In this document: in pieces, positions 27,622 through 34,627 of the stretch
Layout: each line of letters begins with the position of its first letter
Position numbering within the stretch: the first letter of the stretch is position 1
Assembly: GCA_035293405.1 (NCBI GenBank)
Contig: DATDOE010000041.1
Location: 1 to 64,000 of the forward strand
From: Gp6-AA40 sp035293405
Lineage (GTDB): Bacteria > Acidobacteriota > Vicinamibacteria > Vicinamibacterales > UBA2999
DNA length: 64,000 bases
Reading direction: 5' to 3'
Position numbers and translations under genes: made by a program
The notes under the pieces: generated by a model
What the model saw: only the letters and a program-made list of their open reading frames with translations
Databases searched by the model: none
Told to the model about the DNA's origin: nothing

Positions 27622-28734
27622 CTACTTGATGAACTGAATCAAGTGCTCCGACGACCCGGCCATGAAGAAGCGCGCCCAGCGGCCGGCGATCTTGTCCGTG
27701 CCCAGTCCTTCCTCGATTCCCATCACCTGTGGATACCAACGGCCGCCGTTCAGAATCTTCACGGGCGATGACCACAGCTTCGGATCGTCGAGGCGAGGCG
27801 CGAACGACACGTAGATGCCCTCCTGGGTCCACGTCGTGTCCTTGGCATGATTGAGTAGCATGACGTACTGCTGGAGATACTCGTTCCAATGGACCGAAGG
27901 GCCCCAGAAGGCGTCGACAAGCGTGTCGTCGTCATTCCAGGGTTCAAGGGCCGGAAAGATCGGGACCGCCGAGGGATAGATCCAGCGACGCGTGCCGTCC
28001 GAAAGCGCGGAGCTCCGGGCTGGAAACCACGTGCGGGTTCCGAACACCATGGCCTTGCCAGACGGATCGTCGCGATCGGCCCAGGCGAGCCGCGCGACCC
28101 CGACGCCCTGCAAGCGACCGACCCGGACGTACTGAGAAAAGAAGAAATACAGATCGCGAGACTCGGGATCCAGCTGGACGCTGAAGTCCCCGACTCCACC
28201 GACGAAGTACACGTCGTTGGTCTCACAATCGAACGACCCTGGCGGCGCTTCGAGCACCAGCCCGAGCGGTTCCCATGTCACTCCGTGATCGACGGACTTG
28301 GCTGCGCCGATTCTGGGTATCACCTTCTTATTGTTCGGCCCCGGACACCACGTCGCGGGGTTCTCATTGTGGTAGTAACCGTACAACGTCCCATCGTCAT
28401 CGCTGACGACAGCCTCCATCCAGATCCCGCCGCCCGGCCACGGGTCGATGACGACGGGGAAGGCTGAACTGAGATTTCGCAGATGGGGGCCCGTCGCGAG
28501 ATAGGGGCTGCCCGCGATGGACGTGAGGACGAGCACTTGACTCAGCCCGTTGACGCGCTGCCAGACAGAGGGGCTGTTGCTATCGACGTCTCCCGTGAAG
28601 CGGAGACGGGGAGCCTCGCTGAGTTCTGCGCGAGGCGTGGTCGGGGTCGCGGTGTGGGTCGCGTTCTGCGCGATCAGTTCTCGCGACGTGACGGGTATGG
28701 TGACAAGAAGACAAGAGAGAAGAAGGCGAAGCAT
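27622..28734 (-). CDS. Secreted beta-propeller-like protein, glycosidase/sialidase-like
   Basis: 370 aa with a signal peptide (MLRLLLSCLLVTIPVTSREL). Repeated strands with Asp-rich turns, for example SVDHGVTWEPLGLVLEAP (an Asp-box-like S-x-D-x-G-x-T-W) and YFVGGVGDFSVQLDPESRDLYFFFSQY, point to a five- or six-bladed propeller of the sialidase/GH43 type. The DPWPGGGIWMEAVVSDDDG segment may be part of the active face. The substrate is unknown and the enzyme class is inferred. Probably periplasmic or extracellular. Confidence 0.7.
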   Translation of the reverse strand: MLRLLLSCLLVTIPVTSRELIAQNATHTATPTTPRAELSEAPRLRFTGDVDSNSPSVWQRVNGLSQVLVLTSIAGSPYLATGPHLRNLSSAFPVVIDPWPGGGIWMEAVVSDDDGTLYGYYHNENPATWCPGPNNKKVIPRIGAAKSVDHGVTWEPLGLVLEAPPGSFDCETNDVYFVGGVGDFSVQLDPESRDLYFFFSQYVRVGRLQGVGVARLAWADRDDPSGKAMVFGTRTWFPARSSALSDGTRRWIYPSAVPIFPALEPWNDDDTLVDAFWGPSVHWNEYLQQYVMLLNHAKDTTWTQEGIYVSFAPRLDDPKLWSSPVKILNGGRWYPQVMGIEEGLGTDKIAGRWARFFMAGSSEHLIQFIK

Positions 28735-28893
28735 CGCGCCGGGCCTTGCACCACCCGTGCCCGCTCGGCCCGCGGTGCGCGCGAGCCATCAAGTCGTCTG
28801 GATCGAGCACGATAACGCGCGGCTTCGACAACGCGCGTACTCGCGCGGGTGCACGAAGCGAGGACAACAGTGGACTGCTGGGATGACGCGCGC

Positions 28894-29076
28894 TTATACG
28901 ACGGCCTGTTCCGGGAATCGGAGTCGCACCCGGAATTCACGTCTGAGCAGCCACAGATTCATCGCGAGCTGCACGAGGACGGCGGCGACAGAGATATACC
29001 AGATCGATCGCAGCGCGAACCCTGGCGTCCGGGCCAGCAACAGCACCGGCAGCGCGACGATGATGATGCGGGTCAC
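28894..29076 (-). CDS. Small membrane protein, start uncertain
   Basis: 60 aa if started at the GTG at 29074-29076. It has two hydrophobic segments (RIIIVALPVLLLARTPGFAL and IWYISVAAVLVQLAMNLWLL) and a basic tail (RREFRVRLRF). The frame is open to 29283, and an ATG at 29217 would give a longer protein, but that would cover the start of the divergent cytochrome gene. No family recognised. Confidence 0.45.
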   Translation of the reverse strand: MTRIIIVALPVLLLARTPGFALRSIWYISVAAVLVQLAMNLWLLRREFRVRLRFPEQAVV

Positions 29077-29215
29077 CGATGTGATCAGCGACGGCTGGTC
29101 GTCTTCAGGAGGTGGCCAGTGAGGGAGCCGGTGGTGAGGTCCTGCACCGACCCATGATAGACTTCGCGGCCGGTCCCGTACGAGGAAGGTAGGGCCGTCG
29201 TGGAGGATGAGAGAC

Positions 29216-29770
29216 ATGAAAAGTCTGTGCGGGCTCATGGGAGCCACGCTGTTCTTGGTGGCATGCAGTAGTCCTGCACCCACACCCGCCGCGGCGCCTC
29301 CGGCGCCGGCCGCCCAGCCCTACGCCTCGCTGGCCCAGGTCATGAGAGGCATCCCGTTCCCGAATTCGAACATCATTTTCGATACCCAGAGCCTTGATCC
29401 CGCGGCCGAGAAAAAGTCCGGAGACACCAGCGGCGCAGGTGCGTCGGCGCAGTACAACAGCGTCTACGGGGGGTGGCAGGCGGTCGAGAACGCCGCGCTC
29501 GCCCTTTCCGAAACCGCGAATCTCATCATGATTCCGGGGCGCTTGTGCGAGAACGGGCGCCCGGTTCCCCTCGATCAAGACGACTACAAGAAGTTCGCGG
29601 CTGGACTGGCGGAGGCCGGCAAGGTCGCTTACAAAGCGGCACAGTCCAAGAACCTCGATGCGATGCTCGAAGCCGGCGGCACGGTCACTGATGCGTGCTC
29701 AGCCTGTCACGACGTCTATCGCGAGAAGCCGGACTTGAAGGACCGGTGCATCCCGCCCCCGGCGAAGTAG
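29216..29770 (+). CDS. Class II cytochrome c lipoprotein
   Basis: 184 aa with a lipobox (LFLVACSSP). The rest is mostly helical, and a single haem motif, CSACH, is near the C-terminus (CSACHDVYREKP), as in cytochrome c'. The ribosome site ggagg (29202-29206) fits the ATG at 29216; an ATG at 29207 is too close to it. It is followed 8 and 12 bases apart by two related membrane proteins, forming a three-gene operon. A paralogue lies at 41766-42206. Probable role: electron transfer or gas/ligand sensing in the periplasm. Confidence 0.82.
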   Translation: MKSLCGLMGATLFLVACSSPAPTPAAAPPAPAAQPYASLAQVMRGIPFPNSNIIFDTQSLDPAAEKKSGDTSGAGASAQYNSVYGGWQAVENAALALSETANLIMIPGRLCENGRPVPLDQDDYKKFAAGLAEAGKVAYKAAQSKNLDAMLEAGGTVTDACSACHDVYREKPDLKDRCIPPPAK

Positions 29771-29778
29771 GACCCTGA

Positions 29779-30294
29779 ATGGCTGAACTGTTCATGCCGC
29801 TGCACGATCTGTTCTTCTATTTCTCGGAGCTCGAGAGCAGCATCGCGCTCCGCGAATCGCAATACGTCTGGTCCCTGTTCGAAGTCGCGCATGTCGTGAG
29901 CATGTGCCTGTTCGCCGGGCTCATCGTCATGATGGATCTCCGGCTGCTCGGCATCGGCAACATGCAGACGCCGTTCTCGCAGCTGCAGAAGCGGCTGTTT
30001 CCCTGGCAGATGTTCGGGATGACGCTGAGCGCGGTCACCGGCTCCGTTCTGGTCTTCGGCGACCCGATGCGTTTCTATGCCAACATCTTCTTCTGGTTGA
30101 AGATGTTGATGATGGTGATCGCCGGCGTGAACGCGATGGCGTTCCACTACATCACCTACTTCAATGTCGACACGTGGGATTCGAAGGTGCCACCGTTCGG
30201 GGCCAAGCTGGCCGGTGCTCTCGGTGTCGTGCTGTGGGCGTTCGTGATTGTGGCCGGCCGCCTTATCCCGTACAACTGGTTCCAGAACGGTTAG
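29779..30294 (+). CDS. DUF6644-type membrane protein, first copy
   Basis: 171 aa with four membrane helices. It shares a pattern with the next gene: SLFEVAHVVSMCLFAGLIVMMDLRLLGIG here and VVQAVHLLFLALFAGALLIVDLRLLGLG there. His residues in the first helix (HVV, VHLL) and in the AFHYITYF loop could be haem ligands. It is placed directly after the cytochrome lipoprotein, which suggests a membrane redox module. The function is not established. Confidence 0.75.
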   Translation: MAELFMPLHDLFFYFSELESSIALRESQYVWSLFEVAHVVSMCLFAGLIVMMDLRLLGIGNMQTPFSQLQKRLFPWQMFGMTLSAVTGSVLVFGDPMRFYANIFFWLKMLMMVIAGVNAMAFHYITYFNVDTWDSKVPPFGAKLAGALGVVLWAFVIVAGRLIPYNWFQNG

Positions 30295-30306
30295 GAGGCG
30301 ACCCCA

Positions 30307-30786
30307 ATGCTTCAGCCCTTTTTCCAGTGGATGAACGATCTCGCGGTCAGTAAAGCCATCGGTGAATCCATCTGGATCTTCCCCGTCGTCCAGGCGGTGC
30401 ACCTGTTGTTCCTCGCGCTGTTCGCAGGCGCGCTCCTGATTGTCGACCTGCGCCTGCTGGGGCTGGGGATGAAAGATCAGTCGGTCGCCAAGATTGCCCG
30501 CGACGCACGGCCGTGGATGATCCTGGGTTTCATCGGCCTGGTCGTCACCGGGACGCCTCAGTTGATGCAGAACGCCATGCGGGAGTACTACAGCGACTTC
30601 TTCTGGCTGAAGATGTACATGCTGCCGATTGCCCTGGTCTTCACCTTTACGATCCGGCAGAAGGTGGCGATGGCCGAGAACCCCCAGGTGGGACCACTCT
30701 GGAGCTGGGTTGTGGGGTTTCTCTCTATCCTGCTCTGGTTTGGCGGCGTGACCATCCCGTCGCGGCTGATCGGGCTCTTTACATAG
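30307..30786 (+). CDS. DUF6644-type membrane protein, second copy
   Basis: 159 aa with four helices, a paralogue of the gene 12 bases upstream (shared motifs HVV/VHLL, DLRLLG, RPWMILGFIGLVVTG, FFWLKM). The two are likely to form a heterodimer in the inner membrane. The ribosome site is the aggagg near 30294-30299. The transcript should end at the terminator at 31112-31150, passing antisense over a small minus-strand gene. Confidence 0.75.
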   Translation: MLQPFFQWMNDLAVSKAIGESIWIFPVVQAVHLLFLALFAGALLIVDLRLLGLGMKDQSVAKIARDARPWMILGFIGLVVTGTPQLMQNAMREYYSDFFWLKMYMLPIALVFTFTIRQKVAMAENPQVGPLWSWVVGFLSILLWFGGVTIPSRLIGLFT

Positions 30787-30790
30787 CCCC

Positions 30791-31027
30791 TTAGCTGGCC
30801 GTTCTCTGCGTCCTCCGCCCTAACGCGGTCGCGAACAGGAAGCCGGCCAGAACGACCGTCATCGCCACGACGGTCCAAATCATGATCCAGGTTCCGAGCC
30901 AGGGGGCAAACGTCCCCTTGGCTTCGGCGGCCTCGCGCGCCGGCAGCAGATTCACTCCAATCAAAACTCCGACGGCGCCGAGCGCGAGAACCACGACGGC
31001 AGCCACGATCCACATCCGGTTGTTCAT
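30791..31027 (-). CDS. Small two-helix membrane protein
   Basis: 78 aa with two hydrophobic segments (WIVAAVVVLALGAVGVLIGVN and GTWIMIWTVVAMTVVLAGFL) and a basic tail. It lies antisense to the read-through of the upstream plus-strand operon. No family recognised. Confidence 0.6.
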   Translation of the reverse strand: MNNRMWIVAAVVVLALGAVGVLIGVNLLPAREAAEAKGTFAPWLGTWIMIWTVVAMTVVLAGFLFATALGRRTQRTAS

Positions 31028-31079
31028 GGGCAGTAGAGTCTCCAGGTCGAGCGCGCATTATAGCCTGTGTTTCCAGGCG

Positions 31080-31107
31080 AGCCGGTAGCCGCTAGCTGGT
31101 AGCTGGT
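31080..31107. repeat. Heptanucleotide repeat (agctggt type)
   Basis: Four 7-bp units (agccggt, agccgct, agctggt, agctggt) lie just before the terminator. A second set, five ggcgacc/ggctacg-type units, occupies 31154-31188 right after it, so the terminator sits between two heptamer tracts. Confidence 0.7.
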
Positions 31108-31111
31108 CGGA

Positions 31112-31150
31112 GGCCGGTGGCGGGCGGGTATTCCCGCTGCCGGCCTTTTT
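31112..31150 (+). terminator. Intrinsic terminator
   Basis: A 13-bp stem (GGCCGGTGGCGGG with CCCGCTGCCGGCC, two G-U pairs) is followed by five T (31146-31150). It is in position to end transcription from the cytochrome/DUF6644 operon and insulate the STAS-DUF4956 gene. Confidence 0.85.
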
Positions 31151-31203
31151 CTTGGCGACCGGCGACCGGCCACCGGCTACGCGCTACCATACTTCCACTC
31201 TAG

Positions 31204-32313
31204 ATGTCTGCCTTCCGATTCGCGGGCGCCCGGATTCTGCTCTCGCCCCGAGAGCCGCTGGTTGGCGGCGGTGCCGCCGAGGCCTTCGAGCAGCAGCTCC
31301 AGCAACTCCTCCGGAACGGCTATCGCAATCTCGTCGTCGATCTGACCGCGGTGAGCGCGATTGACAGCGCCGGCATACGGGCGCTCGTCCGGGGTCATAC
31401 CAGTGCCCGGCGCATGGACGGCACGCTTCGGCTCGCCGCGGCCAGATGGGCGGTCTCGGATGTACTGAAGCTGTCGAATCTGAGCGGCATCTTCGAAATG
31501 TACGAGTCGGTCGACGGGGCGATGATCGCGGCGTGGCCGTGGGCCGCCATCCGCTCCGTCGCCGGCGGCACGGCTCTGTGCGTGATGCTCGTCTGGATCG
31601 GACTCAAATGGCCCGCCGAGCTCACCGGGATCGGCAGCCTGGGCTCCGCGTTGACCGGCGGCGGAGAAGCGACAGGAGCCGTCAGCCGATTTCAGCCCTT
31701 CCTCGAGCTGGGCAAGCTCGTGGCCGCGGCGCTCATCGGCATGCTCGTGACCGCCGTGCACAAACCCTCATCCAGGGACCGTCCCGGTGGGCGTTCGATG
31801 GAACAGGCGCAGATGCTGCTGTGCGTGTCCGGGGCGCTGATGATGATCATCATCGGCAACTCGTTGGCGCGAGCCTTCGGCATTGCCGGCGCCGCGAGCA
31901 TCATCAGGTTCAGGACACCGGTCGACGACCCGAAGGACGTCACGATCCTCTTTCTGCTGATGGGTCTCGGGATGTCCACCGGCCTCGGTGCGTTTGCGGT
32001 GGCCGGACTGGGCACGGCATTTCTGTGCCTGACGCTGGTGGCGCTCGATGCGATGGCCAAACAGCAGACGCGGCTGATGTCGGTCGAGATCGTCGCCAGT
32101 GGACGGGCCTTCCCGTCGACCCGCGTCGAAGAGTGCTTCGCCCGCAATCAGATCATCTTCGAGCCTCGCGAGATTGCGCAGTCCGACGATGTCACCGTGA
32201 AGTATCACGTCTGGCTCGACCCGCGGATGTCGCTCGATGAGCTCAGCGCCCAGCTGATGAAGGATACCGCCGGCGTCACCGCCGTGGCCTGGGAACACCC
32301 CAAGCGCGTATGA
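31204..32313 (+). CDS. STAS domain fused to a DUF4956 membrane domain
   Basis: 369 aa. Residues 1-105 are a STAS domain (LVVDLTAVSAIDSAGIRALV; S in DSAG is the phosphorylation site of anti-sigma antagonists). Residues about 110-260 hold four membrane helices and a DUF4956 signature (GNSLARAFGIAGAASIIRFR with PVDDPKDVTILFLLMGLGM). The C-terminal soluble part is alpha/beta. DUF4956 proteins are usually stand-alone and are found with polyphosphate polymerase (VTC) genes; fusion to STAS is unusual in my knowledge. The stop overlaps the PLD gene by ATGA. Confidence 0.8.
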   Translation: MSAFRFAGARILLSPREPLVGGGAAEAFEQQLQQLLRNGYRNLVVDLTAVSAIDSAGIRALVRGHTSARRMDGTLRLAAARWAVSDVLKLSNLSGIFEMYESVDGAMIAAWPWAAIRSVAGGTALCVMLVWIGLKWPAELTGIGSLGSALTGGGEATGAVSRFQPFLELGKLVAAALIGMLVTAVHKPSSRDRPGGRSMEQAQMLLCVSGALMMIIIGNSLARAFGIAGAASIIRFRTPVDDPKDVTILFLLMGLGMSTGLGAFAVAGLGTAFLCLTLVALDAMAKQQTRLMSVEIVASGRAFPSTRVEECFARNQIIFEPREIAQSDDVTVKYHVWLDPRMSLDELSAQLMKDTAGVTAVAWEHPKRV

Positions 32314-33194
32314 CGGCTGCGCCTCGACGCCCGCCGCGCGATCGGGTGGTGACATCGCCATCCAGCCGGCGGGAGGTTGTGCTGGATGCGATCCGCCATG
32401 CGCGCGTCAGCCTGGCGCTCTCGCTCTTCCGCTGCAACGACAAGACGGTGTTTGCGGAGCTGACCAGAGCGCGAGAGCGCGGCGTGGCGGTTGACGTGCT
32501 GGTCACCTCCCGCTCGGGCGGCGGGAAGAAACGGCTCCGCAAGCTGTGGCGCGCGCTCGAGGCGACGGGGGCGTCGGTGCATGCGCATGCCGATCCCGTG
32601 GTGAAGTACCACGCCAAATACCTCGTGGCCGACGATGGCCCGGCGCTCGTCGCCTCCTTGAACTTCACACGCAAGTGCTTCGAGCGCACCATCGACGCGA
32701 TCGTCGTGACGCACGATCCGGCTGTGGTCGAAGGCCTGCGGCAGCTCATCGCAGCCGACCGGGCGGGTCTTGCTATCCCCGAGAACCTGTGCCCCAGGCT
32801 CATCGTCGGTCCCGAGCGAGCCCGTCGTCAGTTCAGCGAGATCATCGGGCAGGCGAAGTCGAGCATCCGTCTCATCGATGCGAAGGCGTCGGATCCCGCG
32901 TTGACCGTGCTGCTGCGCACGCGCCGTGCCGGCGGACTCCGCGTCGATCTGTACGAAGGGAAGCGGCTTGGCGGCGCGAAGTCGCACGGGAAAATCATGC
33001 TCGTCGACGACACGCTGGCAATTGTCGGGGGACTGTCCCTCAATGCCCTCAGCCTCGACTTCCGGCGTGAGGTCGCGGTCACTGTGGACGACCCTGAAGC
33101 CGTCGCGGAGATCGCCCGGTTCTTCGACGTCGTGGCCGCGACGAACCAGCCGACGAACGAAGCGGTCCTGGCCGAGGGAGACGCGGCGTGTTGA
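32310..33194 (+). CDS. Phospholipase D family protein with two HKD motifs
   Basis: 294 aa. The first HKD is HAKYLVADD (H near residue 96) with SLNFT, and the second is HGKIMLVDD with GGLSL, so both halves of the active site are present. The enzyme may act on phospholipids, nucleic acid or another phosphodiester. No signal peptide is visible. It is coupled to the STAS-DUF4956 gene. Confidence 0.85.
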   Translation: MTAAPRRPPRDRVVTSPSSRREVVLDAIRHARVSLALSLFRCNDKTVFAELTRARERGVAVDVLVTSRSGGGKKRLRKLWRALEATGASVHAHADPVVKYHAKYLVADDGPALVASLNFTRKCFERTIDAIVVTHDPAVVEGLRQLIAADRAGLAIPENLCPRLIVGPERARRQFSEIIGQAKSSIRLIDAKASDPALTVLLRTRRAGGLRVDLYEGKRLGGAKSHGKIMLVDDTLAIVGGLSLNALSLDFRREVAVTVDDPEAVAEIARFFDVVAATNQPTNEAVLAEGDAAC

Positions 33195-33197
33195 GCT

Positions 33198-33245
33198 GGT
33201 CCGGCTGAAGCCGGACACTACGTACGCCGGACACTACGTACTAGG
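33198..33245. repeat. Palindromic repeat CGTAGTGTCCGGC type
   Basis: A palindrome (gtccggct, ga, agccggac; 33200-33217) is followed by a second, shorter copy with cactacgta. The reverse complement, cgtagtgtccggcttcagcc, is found at 41166-41189 in the opposite orientation. It is a second dispersed palindrome type. Confidence 0.7.
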
Positions 33246-33788
33246 TACGCCCGCCGTGTGCCGCGCCGTGGCGCGCAGATGCCGCCGCATCCGCTCCATC
33301 AACTGCAGGCGGGTGACGCCTCCGAGCCGCTTCTCGAGACGTTGCCAGGAGAACTCGACGAACCCCGCCCGATCGGCGACGTGTTTCGCCGGCGGCGCAT
33401 CGACCCATCGGCGCTCGGCGGGCTGCGGCGCGAAGAGAAAGAGATCGGTGAGCCACGCCGCGTCGAGTCCCGCGGCCTGGCCGAAGGCAATCGCGGTGGT
33501 GACATACGGCGCCGCCACGACCAGGCGGCCTTCGTCGAGTGCCGGGCGAATCTCCCAGCGCAGCCGGAACACCAGGTCAGCCGCGTAGAGCAGCAGGAGC
33601 GTGCGCGCGGATGGCACTCCAGCATCCGCTTCGGCGAACACCAGCTCATCGAAGATACCGGACGCGCCCCAGAGGCTCACGCCAGGCCGGTGCCGGCGAT
33701 TGGCGGTGATGATGGCGCGCGCCGTGTTCTTGAGTGCGCCGGCATTCACCCCATCGACTGAGATCAGCCTCGCTTCACTGGACGTCAC
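33234..33788 (-). CDS. Thymidylate-kinase-like protein lacking the P-loop
   Basis: 184 aa. It resembles the kinase encoded immediately upstream: LLLLYAADLVFRLRWEIRPALDEGRLVVA aligns with LLHAADFRHRVERSVLPALWDGKLVIA. But the P-loop GPDGSGKTT is replaced by a DGVNAGALKN-type sequence and the DR of IADRF by AAPYV. So it is likely to be catalytically dead and may be a regulatory or structural partner. It overlaps the upstream gene by 14 bases. Confidence 0.6.
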   Translation of the reverse strand: MTSSEARLISVDGVNAGALKNTARAIITANRRHRPGVSLWGASGIFDELVFAEADAGVPSARTLLLLYAADLVFRLRWEIRPALDEGRLVVAAPYVTTAIAFGQAAGLDAAWLTDLFLFAPQPAERRWVDAPPAKHVADRAGFVEFSWQRLEKRLGGVTRLQLMERMRRHLRATARHTAGVPST

Positions 33789-34560
33789 TGGCTCGCCCCC
33801 TCGTGGCCAGCCACTCGACGACCGCGTCCAGGTTCCAGTCGGACCAGGAACGCTGCTCGCCTTCTCGAAACAGCTTCCGGATCTCCTGGTGTTGATCGTG
33901 GATGGATTGTTCGGCGTCCACGGTGATGAATTGGAAGATCAGCGCCAGCGACTCGTATTCGCGGATGACCCTCGTAATGAACCGCTCATAGCTGGCGGTG
34001 GGTTCATCGATCGCGGTCACGTCCTGACCGGCCTCGTAGAAATTCGGCGTGCGCGTGGCGGAGATCCGCTGGCGCGAGGTGCCGGGAGACACCGAGAAAT
34101 AGAACACCAGATCGGGCCAGAGCAGCGGCTGATACAGCTTCAGGACCCAGTCGAAATCCAGTCCCCTGGCCACGTCTCGCGCCAGGCCGGTGAACAGAAA
34201 CCGGTCCGCGATCACCAGCTTGCCGTCCCACAGCGCTGGCAGGACGGACCGTTCGACTCGATGCCTGAAGTCGGCCGCGTGCAGCAGCGAAAACTCCAGC
34301 GGGCTCAACACGCGGATCGCCTTGCGGCTCTTGATCAGCGGCTTGATCAACTCGGAGGAGTTCCATTTGGTGGTCACCACGGCGTGGCCCTCGGATTTCA
34401 GCCACGTCTTGAACAGCTTTCGCTGCGTGGTCTTTCCGGATCCGTCCGGCCCTTCGAACGCAACCAGGAGACCGCGACGCTTGCCGCGATCCTCGAAACG
34501 GGCCCGCGCCAGCCGGCGCAGTTTCTGATTGAGCGAGCGTGAAGTGACGATGGCGGCCAC
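33775..34560 (-). CDS. dTMP kinase-like protein
   Basis: 261 aa, P-loop kinase of the thymidylate kinase group. VAFEGPDGSGKTTQRKLF is Walker A, LVIADRFLFTGLARD carries the DR motif, and a LID-like region with arginines follows (SPGTSRQRISATR). It is longer than typical Tmk (about 210) with an N-terminal basic extension (LRRLARARFEDRGKRRG). The specific substrate is unclear, and a housekeeping tmk may exist elsewhere. It is transcribed divergently from the TonB receptor. Confidence 0.75.
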   Translation of the reverse strand: MAAIVTSRSLNQKLRRLARARFEDRGKRRGLLVAFEGPDGSGKTTQRKLFKTWLKSEGHAVVTTKWNSSELIKPLIKSRKAIRVLSPLEFSLLHAADFRHRVERSVLPALWDGKLVIADRFLFTGLARDVARGLDFDWVLKLYQPLLWPDLVFYFSVSPGTSRQRISATRTPNFYEAGQDVTAIDEPTASYERFITRVIREYESLALIFQFITVDAEQSIHDQHQEIRKLFREGEQRSWSDWNLDAVVEWLATRGRASDVQ

Positions 34561-34627
34561 GAAGAGCGCAGATCATATCCCATGCAACAAAAGGGGCCGC
34601 ACGCGCGATACTGTTCATCTCAGGCAT

